Counted from the stretch's first letter, positions 32,425-41,209 are shown. The stretch: DNA of 42,264 nucleotides from an uncultured Woeseia sp. (GCA_937925605.1 CALALV010000102.1:1-42264), one strand, 5' to 3'. Numbers and translations are program-made. Notes: generated by a model not told the origin, from the letters alone.

Positions 32425-34758
32425 ATGACAGTCGAGCCGAGCAAGCCGCCCCGGACGCGCCCCGCAGGCCGCGTCGCCCGGGGCATCGAACCCCGCCACG
32501 TGCGTCCAGCGGCCCGGCCCGCCGCGTTGCGCCGCTGCCTGCCGCTGCTCGCGCTGCTGCCGCTCGTCGCGGTCTCGCCGGCCGTGCAGGCCGCGGACGA
32601 ACGCCTGAGCGTCGACTGGCTGTTCAGCGACGAGGGCAAGGCGGCCCGCACGCTGCCGGAACACGCGTGGTTCGCCGACGGGACCCTGGTCGTCTACGAC
32701 ACGCGGCGGCCGCCCGCCGAGCGCACGTTCGAGCGGGTCGATCCGCGGAACGGCCGCCGGCGCGCACTGCTCGACGCCGATGACGCGATCGCCGAACTGA
32801 ACCGCGTCGTCGGGCCGGACGAGCCAATCGACGAACTCGGCTGGCCGGCCGAGTTCAGCCCGGACGGGCGGCATGCCGTCTACGAAATCGACGGCGACCT
32901 GTACCTGCTCGACATCGCGCGCACCGAGGTCCGGCCGGTCGCGGTCAGCGAGGCCGCCGAGGAGGCGCCGCGCTTCTCGCCCGACGGCCGCCTGCTCGCC
33001 TTCGTGCGCGCCAACGACCTGTACCTGCACGCGCTGGCCGACGGCGCCGAAACCCGGCTGACGCGCGACGGCAGCGAGACGCTGAAGAACGGCACGGTGT
33101 CCTGGGTCTACTGGGAAGAACTCCTGAACCGCAGCAACCGCGGCTACAGCTGGGCGCCGGACTCGAGCGCGATCGCCTACCTGCAGTCCGACGAGTCGAT
33201 GGTCGGCGAAATGCACTACGTCGATTTCGAGCCGAGCCTGCCGGCGGTGATCCACCAGCGGCATCCGAAAGCCGGCAGCGCCAACCCGCGCGTGCGCGCC
33301 GGCGTCGTGCGCGTCGACGACGCGAAGACGACCTGGGTCGATCTCGGCACCTACCCGCACGAGTACCTCGCGCGCGTTCAGTGGCTGCCCGACTCGCGCC
33401 GGCTCGCCGTGCAGGCGCTGGACCGCACGCAGACGCGGCTCGACGTGTTTCTCGTTACGGCCGCGAGCGGCGAAGCGCGGCACCTGTTCCGCGAGACCAA
33501 CGATGGCTGGGTCAACGTGCACGACGACCTGCACTTCCTGCCGGACGACGGCGGCTTCGTCTGGCTGTCGGAGCGCGACGGCCACGCGCACCTGTACCTC
33601 TACGACATGGAGGGCCAGGTCGTGCGCCAGCTGACGCGCGGCGAGTGGGCGCTGAAGTCCTCCGGCGGCCCGTCCGGCATGGACCGTGCCGTCGCGCGGC
33701 TCGACGCGGACAGCGGCTGGGCCTGGTTCACGGCGCTCGAGAAGGACTCGACCGAGCGCCACCTGTACCGGGTGCGGCTGGACGGCAGCGGCTTCGAGCG
33801 CCTGACGCGGGAAGACGGCAGCCATGCGATCTGGTTCGCGCCGGGCGGCGAGCGCTACCTGGCGCAGCACTCGTCGTTCGGCACGCCGCCGTCGCTCGCG
33901 CTGTACGCGGCCGACGGCGCACGTCTCGCGACCGTGGCCGCAGCCGCCTCAGACCACGTCGAACGCTTCGGCCTGCAGGCGCCGGAACTCTTCAGCGTGC
34001 GCGCCGAAGACGGTTACGCGATGCCCGCGACCCTGCAGCGACCGCGCGACTTCGACCCGGCGAAGCGCTACCCGGTCGTCATCTACGTCTACGCGGGCCC
34101 GTCGGCGCCGACCGTGACCAACGCCTGGTCGCTGCGCGCCCGCAGCTATTTTCACCAGCTCCTGCTCGACGACGGCATCGTCGTCTTCCAGGTCGACAAC
34201 CGCAGCGCCGCGGGCCGCAGCAAGAGCGATGCGAACGTGATCCTCGAGCAACTCTACGGTCCGGTAGAACTGGGCGACCTCCTCGATGCGGTCGATTGGC
34301 TGAAAGCGCAGCCCTGGGTGGACGGCGAGCGCGTCGGTATCTGGGGCTGGAGCGGCGGCGGCACGATGACGCTGTCGGCGATGACCGGCAGCGACGAGTT
34401 CGCGGCCGGCGTGGCGGTCGCCGGCGTCACCGATTGGCGCTACTACGACACGATCTACACCGAGCGCTACATGCGCAGGCCGGACGACAACCCCGACGGC
34501 TACGCGCTGACCTCGCTGGTGGAGAAGGCGGCGAACCTGCACGGGCGGTTGCTGCTCGTGCACGGCACCTACGACGACAACGTGCACCCGCAGAACACCT
34601 GGGCCTTTGCCGACGAGTTGATCGGGGCCGGGATCCTGTTCGACATGCTGATCTACCCGATGCGCAAGCACGGAATAGCAGACGACGCGGCACAGGCGCA
34701 CCTGTACCGCTCGATGCGCGAGTTCTGGCGCCGCGAGTTCGGCCTCGCCGGAGACTGA
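32425..34758 (+). CDS. Dipeptidyl-peptidase IV (S9B) family serine peptidase
   Basis: A roughly 777-residue exported peptidase that removes X-Pro or related dipeptides from N-termini. The N-terminal part to about residue 480 is the DPP IV beta-propeller (FSPDGRHAVYEIDGDLYLLDI, RFSPDGRLLAFVRANDLYLHAL, WVYWEELLNRSNRGYSWAPDSSAIAYLQSDES). The alpha/beta hydrolase domain (about 520-777) has the triad Ser643 in WGWSGGG, Asp717 in GTYDDNVHPQN and His749 in RKHGIA. AGGGAAAG precedes the ATG at 32425. The signal peptide (CLPLLALLPLVAVSPAVQA) begins only after about 35 extra Arg/Pro-rich residues, so a GTG at 32500 is an alternative start that would give a standard leader. Confidence 0.93.
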   Translation: MTVEPSKPPRTRPAGRVARGIEPRHVRPAARPAALRRCLPLLALLPLVAVSPAVQAADERLSVDWLFSDEGKAARTLPEHAWFADGTLVVYDTRRPPAERTFERVDPRNGRRRALLDADDAIAELNRVVGPDEPIDELGWPAEFSPDGRHAVYEIDGDLYLLDIARTEVRPVAVSEAAEEAPRFSPDGRLLAFVRANDLYLHALADGAETRLTRDGSETLKNGTVSWVYWEELLNRSNRGYSWAPDSSAIAYLQSDESMVGEMHYVDFEPSLPAVIHQRHPKAGSANPRVRAGVVRVDDAKTTWVDLGTYPHEYLARVQWLPDSRRLAVQALDRTQTRLDVFLVTAASGEARHLFRETNDGWVNVHDDLHFLPDDGGFVWLSERDGHAHLYLYDMEGQVVRQLTRGEWALKSSGGPSGMDRAVARLDADSGWAWFTALEKDSTERHLYRVRLDGSGFERLTREDGSHAIWFAPGGERYLAQHSSFGTPPSLALYAADGARLATVAAAASDHVERFGLQAPELFSVRAEDGYAMPATLQRPRDFDPAKRYPVVIYVYAGPSAPTVTNAWSLRARSYFHQLLLDDGIVVFQVDNRSAAGRSKSDANVILEQLYGPVELGDLLDAVDWLKAQPWVDGERVGIWGWSGGGTMTLSAMTGSDEFAAGVAVAGVTDWRYYDTIYTERYMRRPDDNPDGYALTSLVEKAANLHGRLLLVHGTYDDNVHPQNTWAFADELIGAGILFDMLIYPMRKHGIADDAAQAHLYRSMREFWRREFGLAGD

Positions 34759-34767
34759 GGGCGGCTC

Positions 34768-36531
34768 TCAGGCGTCCGCGGCGAGCGGGTCCTCGTCGCG
34801 GCCGGCCGCCGGCGCATCGATCCGCAGGCCGAACAGGCGCGCGAAATAGCGCTCGGCGGCCGCGGTCTCGCTCTCGCCGCGCAGGCCCTCGCCGACGATG
34901 ATCTCGTTGCCGCCCGCGTCGCTGGCGTACAGGCTCACGTGCATGACGTGCCGGCTGCCGCTCTGCGTCTGCATCGACGAGTGCCGGCGGAAGCCACGGA
35001 CGGTATGCCGCTGCAGGCTGCGGCGGCGCACCGGCAGTCCCAGGATGCGGCGCAGGCTGACGAGTTCCGTGCCGTCCTGGAATACTTCCAGCGAATTCGT
35101 GAGCGCGTACAGGCAGCCGAGTGCGAATAGCGCGCCGATGCCGCCGAACACGCTGCCGAACAGCGGGCTGCCGCCCTGCGTCGCGATGAACCAGCCCGCC
35201 GCGGCGAAGCTGCCGCCGACCGCGAGCCCCGCCAGCGCGCCGCCGGCATGGCGTCCGGCCGGGAACAGCACCCGCGCGCCACCGGCGTCGCGCATTACGC
35301 GGAAGCGTTCGAGCAGGCGCTCTTCACCGAGCGCCGTGCCGCGCTCGGCAGCGAGCGCGAGCCCACGGGCCGGCAGCGCGACCGCGCGCGCTGCCGTGCG
35401 ATACACCGGGATGTCGTAGTCGCGGTCGAGGTCGGCACCGGTGAGCTCGGCGCGCAGGTTCAGGCGCCACAGTCGCCAGCTGTCGCCGTCGCGGCGCGCG
35501 TCGCTCTCGGCGAGGCCGTCCGGTACGTCGAAGCGGAAAGCCAGCCGCGTGCCGTCGCCGTGCGGCTCGGCCCAGGCGAGTTGCGAGTCCTGCCATTCCG
35601 CCCGTTCGCGGCGACTGCGGTTCTTGCCACTGCCGCTCACGTAACTCCGGAGCGCGGTCAGCGTGAGTTCGTAACGGGCGCCGGGGTCGTAGCCGCAGCC
35701 GACCTCGATAGTGCCGCCGACGTCGCCGCCGATCGCGCCGGGAAACGGGTCGAGCGTCAGCGGCGCCGCGCCGAAGCGGCGCCATTCCAGCGAGCGCCGG
35801 ATCGCCCAGGCCAGCAGGCCGAGACCGACCAGCGGGAACAGCAGGGCGAGCAGCGCGAGCTTGTTGTCTTTCTCGACGATCTCCTGCCACGCGAGGAACG
35901 GCAGCGGCGCCGAAATGGCGTTCCAGAAGACGGCAAACAACCAGGCGCCCCACATCGCCTGGCGCGAGCCCGAGCGCAGCGTCGGCGACTGCCACTCGGA
36001 ATTCGCGAGCCAGGGCGCGTCTGCCGGCGCCCCTGCTCCTGCCGCGCTCGCCGGCCTGCGCCGCCAGGCGAAATACAGGATCGCAGCGCCGGCACCGCCG
36101 AACGCGAGGACGAATACCGACTTGAAGGCGACGAGGCCCCAGCGGACGCGCCGGTCGAGCACGGCGCTGGTCGGTTCGCGAGGGTCGACCCAGGCGGTGA
36201 CGCCGGCTCCGTTCGCCAGCAGGTCGGCCAGCCAGCGCCCGGTGTCCTGCTGGAAGCTGCCGATGTTGTCGCTGCCGCCGCTGATCGCGACGCGGGTGCC
36301 GGTGTAGCTGTGCCCGCGGAACTCGTAGCGGTAGCGGGCGTAGGCCTCGTAGGTCGGACTGTCGTCGGTCAGGCGCTCGCGGTAGCCCGCGTCCTCGAGC
36401 GTCGCGGGCACCGCGACCCAGTCGCGCATCGCGACGGCATCCGCGAGCGTGCCCGCGATGCTTACGAGCATCCAGGCGCCGACCGCGAGGAACGGCAGGC
36501 CGAACAGGGTCGCTGCGATCTTGCCCTTCAC
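34768..36531 (-). CDS. DUF3592-domain membrane protein
   Basis: About 587 residues from a GTG at 36531, preceded by GGAG. The N-terminal helix MKGKIAATLFGLPFLAVGAWMLV (with GTG read as Met) is followed by the DUF3592 domain (about 35-150). This contains WVAVPATLEDAGYRERL, YRYEFRGHSYTGTRVAISGGSDN and GAGVTAWVDPREPTSAVLDR, features of the family with a secreted small beta domain between helices. Further helix pairs lie at about 145-165, 205-225, 235-260 and 455-500. A long soluble region (about 265-420) and a C-terminal basic/acidic tail have no recognised fold. No function is known for the family. The gene converges with the peptidase gene. Confidence 0.75.
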   Translation of the reverse strand: MKGKIAATLFGLPFLAVGAWMLVSIAGTLADAVAMRDWVAVPATLEDAGYRERLTDDSPTYEAYARYRYEFRGHSYTGTRVAISGGSDNIGSFQQDTGRWLADLLANGAGVTAWVDPREPTSAVLDRRVRWGLVAFKSVFVLAFGGAGAAILYFAWRRRPASAAGAGAPADAPWLANSEWQSPTLRSGSRQAMWGAWLFAVFWNAISAPLPFLAWQEIVEKDNKLALLALLFPLVGLGLLAWAIRRSLEWRRFGAAPLTLDPFPGAIGGDVGGTIEVGCGYDPGARYELTLTALRSYVSGSGKNRSRRERAEWQDSQLAWAEPHGDGTRLAFRFDVPDGLAESDARRDGDSWRLWRLNLRAELTGADLDRDYDIPVYRTAARAVALPARGLALAAERGTALGEERLLERFRVMRDAGGARVLFPAGRHAGGALAGLAVGGSFAAAGWFIATQGGSPLFGSVFGGIGALFALGCLYALTNSLEVFQDGTELVSLRRILGLPVRRRSLQRHTVRGFRRHSSMQTQSGSRHVMHVSLYASDAGGNEIIVGEGLRGESETAAAERYFARLFGLRIDAPAAGRDEDPLAADA

Positions 36532-36626
36532 GGGGTGCTCCGTGGCAGCCGGGGCAATCAGGCTAACAGGCGGCCGAGGTCCGCGGCGTGAACGCCGTCG
36601 CTGTCCGGGCAGGTAGCGTGCAGGAT

Positions 36627-36893
36627 CTAGCGCAACTGGCTGTCCTTGCTGCCGCGGCGGTTGTAGCCGGCGAAGTCGCGGGCGTCGTCGTCGCGCTCCG
36701 CCTGGCAGGCGACACACAGGCGGACGCCGGGGACGGCGCGGCGTCGCGCCTCCGGGATCTCGGCGTCGCAGTCCTCGCAGCGTCGGCGGGATTCGCCGCG
36801 CGGCAGCCGCGCACGGGCGCGTTCGACCGCGTCCTCGACGCTCGCATCGATCTGTTCCTGCACGGCCCCGTCACGGGCCCAGCCGGTCGCCAT
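36627..36893 (-). CDS. DksA/TraR C4-type zinc finger protein (YbiI-like)
   Basis: An 88-residue protein with the TraR/DksA zinc finger: CEDCDAEIPEARR, then GVRLCVACQ, four Cys in all. It ends with the characteristic YbiI tail GYNRRGSKDSQLR. It lacks the long DksA coiled coil with its acidic tip, which leaves only a helical N-terminus (QEQIDASVEDAVERARARL). It may bind RNA polymerase's secondary channel like other TraR-type proteins, but for YbiI this is not established. It lies 46 bases upstream of nothing on its strand except the serine hydrolase gene, which runs the same way. Confidence 0.85.
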   Translation of the reverse strand: MATGWARDGAVQEQIDASVEDAVERARARLPRGESRRRCEDCDAEIPEARRRAVPGVRLCVACQAERDDDARDFAGYNRRGSKDSQLR

Positions 36894-36939
36894 GGCTCGC
36901 TCCGTCGTTGCCGGCGGGCCCGATTGCCCGCCGGGCCGC

Positions 36940-38469
36940 TCATTCTACCCGTTCGAAGACTTCGCCGAACACTTCGATCGCCTCCACGGCGCCGGCAGGA
37001 TCGATCAGGAAGCGCGCGAACTGCGGGTAGGACCAGGACATGTAATCGACCGTGAACGTGTCGACATGCCAGTGCGCGGCCTCGTATTCGTACATCGACG
37101 TGCGCAATACCGGTCCGTCGTGGGAAGGGCGCGCCGGGACGACGACGTCGCCGCCGCGAGCCGCGGCAAACTCGATCGTGCCGAGCAGCTCGCTGGCGTA
37201 ACGGCCGTAGTAGGCGTCCAACGGCAGCGTCGTGCCGGCGCCGGCGAGGCGCCCGGCAGCGGCCTCCTGCCATTCCCGCTCGTCCTCGCGTCGCCGCTCG
37301 CGGTACAGCTCGCGCACGTCGGCCAGCCAGTCGCGCCGCGCGGCCGGTTCCCGCGTGTCGAGGAATTCCCACATCAGCGCGTGCCGCAGCTCGGAACCGT
37401 CGAGGTTCTGCAACACGACGATCGCGCGCCCGGCCGCCCGGTCGAGCCCGAGGATGGCGACCAGGCCGTCCAGGCTGCCGGTGTGGAAGTCGATCTTGCG
37501 GCCGTCGAAGTCCTGCTGGAACCAGCCCAGCGCGTAGCTCATCCATTGCGGGCGGGTCAGCTCGACGGTGGGGTAGAAATCCTCGGCGCTGGCGAGCTGC
37601 GCGGGCCGGAACATGTCGGCTATCGCGTCTTCGGACAGCAATCGCCGGCCGTCCGCCGTGACGCCGCCGGCGAGCAGGAAGCGAGCCCAGAGCGCCATGT
37701 CGTGCGCCGTCGACCAGGCGGAGCCGGCGGCGTCCTCGCGGTCCGGCTCGAGGTCATACGCAATCGGCACGATGCGGCCGTCCACCTCGTCGTGCGGAAA
37801 CGCGCGCGCACTGCCGGCAGGGATGTGGCCGCGCAGGCCGACGGTGTCGTGCATGCCGATCGGCGTCCACAGGCGCTCGTCGAGAAACTCGTACCAGGGC
37901 TTGCCCGCGACCCGGTCGATGACGAGACCGGCGAGTTCGTACATCGTGTTCTGGTAGAGCAGGCGCTCTCGCGGACCGGCTGCCGGCGCGACCAGCCGCA
38001 GGCGTTCGATCTGCTCGTCCAGCGGCATGCGCTGCGCGAAGGTCCAGAAATCTGTGCGCGCGAGGCCGGTGCGGTGTGCGAGCAGGTCGCGGATCGTCAC
38101 GGCGCGGCTGTCGATGCCGGGTCCGAAGTGCAGCTCGGGCAGGTAGTCGATGACGGGATCGTCGAGGTCGAGCCGCTCTTCGTCGGCGAGCACGAGCAGG
38201 CCGGCGGCGACCATCGCCTTGGTCGTCGAGGCATTCGCGAACAAGGTTCGCTCGTCGACCGGCGCACCGCCCGGAACGGTCACGCCCCAGCCGTTTTCGT
38301 AGACGATCTCGCCATCGTCGACCACCGCGAGCGCGAGGCCGGGCACGCGCCAGTCGCGCATGCCTTCCTCGACCAGCGATTCGAAGCGGGCCGCGTCGAA
38401 CTGCGCAAGCGCCGCATGGCTGGCCGCCAGCAACGCAAAAAAGACGGTGCGTACCAGTTTGCCTGTCAT
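36940..38469 (-). CDS. Beta-lactamase-fold serine hydrolase
   Basis: A 509-residue exported hydrolase of the class C beta-lactamase/esterase EstB/D-Ala-D-Ala carboxypeptidase group. The signal peptide ends near HAALA|QF. The catalytic set is present: Ser81-x-x-Lys84 in ANASTTKAMV, Tyr172-x-Asn174 in LLYQNTMYELAG, and the KTG-box equivalent His329-Thr-Gly in FHTGSLDGL. A C-terminal extension (about 385-505) resembles the DUF3471-like lipocalin tail that follows such domains. The true substrate (peptide, ester or cell-wall) is not predictable; beta-lactam resistance should not be assumed. GGAGG lies about nine bases before the ATG at 38469. It is divergent from the PqiA-like gene. Confidence 0.88.
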   Translation of the reverse strand: MTGKLVRTVFFALLAASHAALAQFDAARFESLVEEGMRDWRVPGLALAVVDDGEIVYENGWGVTVPGGAPVDERTLFANASTTKAMVAAGLLVLADEERLDLDDPVIDYLPELHFGPGIDSRAVTIRDLLAHRTGLARTDFWTFAQRMPLDEQIERLRLVAPAAGPRERLLYQNTMYELAGLVIDRVAGKPWYEFLDERLWTPIGMHDTVGLRGHIPAGSARAFPHDEVDGRIVPIAYDLEPDREDAAGSAWSTAHDMALWARFLLAGGVTADGRRLLSEDAIADMFRPAQLASAEDFYPTVELTRPQWMSYALGWFQQDFDGRKIDFHTGSLDGLVAILGLDRAAGRAIVVLQNLDGSELRHALMWEFLDTREPAARRDWLADVRELYRERRREDEREWQEAAAGRLAGAGTTLPLDAYYGRYASELLGTIEFAAARGGDVVVPARPSHDGPVLRTSMYEYEAAHWHVDTFTVDYMSWSYPQFARFLIDPAGAVEAIEVFGEVFERVE

Positions 38470-38514
38470 CTGCCGTTCCTCCCGAATAAACTCCGGCATG
38501 CGATACTGAGCGCC

Positions 38515-39516
38515 ATGCATCTCAGAGACGCGATACGCGAGCGCCGCTTCGGCGCCTCCGACTATGCGTTCGCGGTCACGCTGCTGGCGGCCGGCGCCCT
38601 GCTCGGCGCAGGGCTGACGCTCCCGGCGTTTTCCAACGATCGGCTCGCGCAGGGCACCGAGTCCCTGTCGATCCTCGGCGGCGCGCTGCAGCTCGGCGCG
38701 TCGGGCAGCGTCGCCTTCATGTTCGTCATCATACTGTTCTCGGCGGTGTTTCCCGTCGCCAAGTTGCTGGCGATGCTCACGGTCTGGCTGTTTCGCTTCG
38801 ACGTCAACACCGAGGAACGCACGATGCACTGGCTGGAGATCCTCGGCAAGTGGTCGATGCTCGACGTCTTCGTCATCGCCACGACGATCGGCGCGGCGCA
38901 CCTCGAACTGCTGAATCGCACCACCACCGAGACCGGCATTTACGTGTTCGGGCTCGCGATCCTGCTGTCGATGCTCGCGAGCATCTTCCTGCGCGAGCGG
39001 CTGAAGACGCGCATAGAGCTGGTGATGGCGCGCGTCGGTTTCGCGGAGCGGCTGTTCGGCATCGCGCTCGGCGCGCTGAGCCTCGTGTTGTTTTTCGGCG
39101 GCGTGCTGCTGCCGCTGTTCACGATAGAAAAGTGGGTGTTCTGGAACAAGGAGTACTCGCTCCTGACCGCGCTGCCGCAAATGCTGGCCGAGCGCGAGTT
39201 CCTGCTGCCGCTCGCGATCTTCGTGTTCGTCATCCTGTTGCCGCTGTGCCGTTTCGTCGGCCTGACCGCGACGCGCATGCTGGCGCGGCCGCCGCGTGCG
39301 CTGGTCAAGCTCGCTTTCGCGTTCGAGAAGTGGACGATGTGGGAGGTCTACGCGCTGGCGCTGATCATCGTCAGCGTCAAGCTTGCGGACTTCACGACGA
39401 TCGAGTTTCGACTGGGCTTCTGGCTGATCATGGCGGTAGTGCCGCTGTCGCTGCTGGACGGCTGGCTGTTTCGCCGGCGGCTCGAGCTGTCGCGCCCGCC
39501 CGGGCCGCGCGACTGA
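38515..39516 (+). CDS. PqiA-like paraquat-inducible membrane protein
   Basis: A 333-residue inner-membrane protein with the duplicated PqiA core: the same segment appears at residue 112 (KWSMLDVFVIATTIG) and residue 272 (KWTMWEVYALALIIVSVKLADF). Eight or so helices are visible. E. coli PqiA (about 417 residues) has Cys-rich ribbon motifs in its cytoplasmic parts. This protein has only one Cys and is shorter. PqiB/PqiC (MCE-domain tunnel) genes are not adjacent, so this is an orphan. In E. coli the Pqi system shuttles phospholipids across the envelope; a similar role here is inference. The short gap before the ATG holds no clear -35/-10. Confidence 0.78.
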   Translation: MHLRDAIRERRFGASDYAFAVTLLAAGALLGAGLTLPAFSNDRLAQGTESLSILGGALQLGASGSVAFMFVIILFSAVFPVAKLLAMLTVWLFRFDVNTEERTMHWLEILGKWSMLDVFVIATTIGAAHLELLNRTTTETGIYVFGLAILLSMLASIFLRERLKTRIELVMARVGFAERLFGIALGALSLVLFFGGVLLPLFTIEKWVFWNKEYSLLTALPQMLAEREFLLPLAIFVFVILLPLCRFVGLTATRMLARPPRALVKLAFAFEKWTMWEVYALALIIVSVKLADFTTIEFRLGFWLIMAVVPLSLLDGWLFRRRLELSRPPGPRD

Positions 39517-39522
39517 GCGGGC

Positions 39523-40008
39523 TCAGCAGGGGCGATCCAGCCGGTAGACGATGCAATCGTCATTGCCGAAGCGGCGGCGCTCGACCGCGCGGAAGCCGAG
39601 CCGCTCGTAAAAGCGCCGGGCGCGACGGTTGCTCGCAAGCGGGTCGACCAGGATTGCGCGCACTCGGGGCTCGGCGAAACAGCGAGCGATGACCAGCCGC
39701 ATGATCTCGCTGCCATAGCCGCGGCCGAGGTCGGATTCCTCGCCTATCCAGATGTCGAGCGCGCGCAGGTCAGGTTCGACGTCGCCCCAGTAGCGGGTCG
39801 ACTCGCGGGCCGGGTCGATGACCTGGACGATCCCGACCGGCCGACCGTCCAGCTCCGCGACAAGATTTTCCTGCCACGGCGCGGGAGCGGCGAGTGCCGG
39901 TGCCCAATCCTGCTCGTCGTCGTCGCCGGTCGCCGCGACGACGTGCGGCTTGCGGTCCCAGCACTCGAGCAGCGCGCGGTCCGCGGGTGTCGCGTGACGG
40001 AGTTTCAC
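39523..40008 (-). CDS. GNAT N-acetyltransferase (aminoglycoside 6'-acetyltransferase-like)
   Basis: A 161-residue acetyl-CoA-dependent transferase. The N-terminal strand MKLRHATPADRALLECWDRKPHV (GTG read as Met) leads to the core. Motif A is DLGRGYGSEIMRLVI, with the acetyl-CoA pyrophosphate loop RGYGS. It is followed by AILVDPLASNRRARRFYERLGFRAVERR. The layout (YWGDVEPDLRALDIWIGEESDLG, then DPLASN and the FYERLGF helix) is that of the AAC(6')-Ib/Acetyltransf_8 group, but activity on aminoglycosides is not implied. It overlaps the alpha/beta hydrolase gene by four bases (GTGA), so the two are translated together. Confidence 0.83.
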   Translation of the reverse strand: MKLRHATPADRALLECWDRKPHVVAATGDDDEQDWAPALAAPAPWQENLVAELDGRPVGIVQVIDPARESTRYWGDVEPDLRALDIWIGEESDLGRGYGSEIMRLVIARCFAEPRVRAILVDPLASNRRARRFYERLGFRAVERRRFGNDDCIVYRLDRPC

Positions 40009-41063
40009 TCGCGAACCGCGGCCTGCTCGGCGCTCCAGCGGCCGACCGCGTCGAGGTAACCCGGTACGAAGCCTTGCTGCAGCAGCCCGGTCCAGTGGAA
40101 CAGGCTGTGCCCGGCCTCCGGAAACACCTGCACGGTAATGTCGCGCCCGGTACGTGCGACCAGCGCGTCGAGATAGGCGACGCAGTCTTCGGTCGGCACG
40201 TTTACGTCGCGACCGCCATAGGTGTAGTACTGGGGGATCTCCAGACCTTCGAGCCACGGGCGCGGGTCGTAGCTCCAGTCGGCCGCGAGCGAGCGGTAAT
40301 AACCGGCGTCCCAGTCGGGCAGGGACGGGTTCATCGCGTCGGCGGCACCGGGGACGCTGGCGCGCAGCGCGGCGATCTCCCGGTTCAGCGCGTCACGCCG
40401 CGCGCCGCTCGCGAGCGCCGGGTCGGCCGCGGCGTCTATCACGTAGGACCAGCGGCGCTGCGCCAGATCGACGAGCCGGTCCACCTCGCTCGCCGGGACG
40501 CCGTCCGCCACATAGTCGTTCCGGGCTTCCCAGGCGACCGTTTCGATCCAGGAAAGCGGGCAGCCGACCTTCGTGAACAGGAACGCGACCCGGCCGTCGC
40601 GAACCGCAATCTCCGGGCCGAACCAGCCGCTTTCGCTGACCGTGTGCAGGCCGATGCCCGACGGGTCGACGTCGGCGCGCGAGACGAGGTAGTCGAGCGC
40701 GGCCAGCGCGTCGTCGATGAAATCCGCGTAGAGAGCCTCGTCGAAACTGCCGCCGCTGGCGCCGGTGCCGCGCTTGTCGTACATCAGCACGGCCAGCCCG
40801 TTGCGCAGCAGCGCGTTCGCCGTCGCGTGCGTCCCGGGGTCGCCGCGCCGTTCCGGGCCGGAGCCGTGCAGCATCAGCACGGCCGGGTAGGGCGGCGAGC
40901 CGTCCGGGGCCAGGAAGGTGCCGGCCAGCGTGAAGTCGCCTGCCGGGATCGTCACTTCCTCGTCCGCGAACCAGAACGCGGTGTGGCGGGCGAGGTTCCC
41001 GACGACGAGGGCCGCGGCGAGCCCTGCCAGCGCCAGCAGGGCAATTGTCAGGGAACGCAGCAT
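40005..41063 (-). CDS. Alpha/beta-hydrolase (dienelactone hydrolase/peptidase-like)
   Basis: A 352-residue hydrolase with an N-terminal hydrophobic leader (MLRSLTIALLALAGLAAALVVG), probably a membrane anchor or uncleaved signal. Core motifs: oxyanion loop LMLHGSGPERRG, VLMYDKRGTGASGG, nucleophile elbow GLHTVSESGW (Ser143), acid-region YTYGGRDVNVP (Asp near 274) and His319 in PEAGHSLF. This matches the BAAT/S9-type hydrolases with a cap domain between about 160 and 260. The elbow lacks the usual first Gly, with Thr instead. AAAGGAGG is a near-perfect Shine-Dalgarno at the ATG on 41063. The acetyltransferase gene follows with a four-base overlap. Substrate unknown. Confidence 0.83.
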   Translation of the reverse strand: MLRSLTIALLALAGLAAALVVGNLARHTAFWFADEEVTIPAGDFTLAGTFLAPDGSPPYPAVLMLHGSGPERRGDPGTHATANALLRNGLAVLMYDKRGTGASGGSFDEALYADFIDDALAALDYLVSRADVDPSGIGLHTVSESGWFGPEIAVRDGRVAFLFTKVGCPLSWIETVAWEARNDYVADGVPASEVDRLVDLAQRRWSYVIDAAADPALASGARRDALNREIAALRASVPGAADAMNPSLPDWDAGYYRSLAADWSYDPRPWLEGLEIPQYYTYGGRDVNVPTEDCVAYLDALVARTGRDITVQVFPEAGHSLFHWTGLLQQGFVPGYLDAVGRWSAEQAAVRE

Positions 41064-41073
41064 GCGGCCTCCT

Positions 41074-41092
41074 TTACCGATGTGGTCGGTAA
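41074..41092. promoter_or_regulatory. Palindromic operator-like site upstream of the hydrolase
   Basis: TTACCGA-TGTGG-TCGGTAA: seven-base perfect inverted arms with a five-base centre. It ends on the hydrolase Shine-Dalgarno side, about 10 bases before its start codon. Further copies of the half-site (GTTACC at 41130-41135, GGTTAC at 41139-41144) suggest a repressor-binding cluster. Confidence 0.5.
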
Positions 41093-41209
41093 CCGGGGGT
41101 TGGATGCCGGCCGGCGCGCCGGGGTTGCAGTTACCAAAGGTTACAGCACGAACCATCGGCCTCGCGCAGTATAGGAGCGTACTCACTGTCATCCGGGAGG
41201 AGGACCGCG

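Noticed and set aside
36940..38469. Beta-lactam resistance call for the serine hydrolase
   Set aside because: SxxK, YxN and HTG are shared by many esterases and peptidases of this fold; resistance cannot be inferred.
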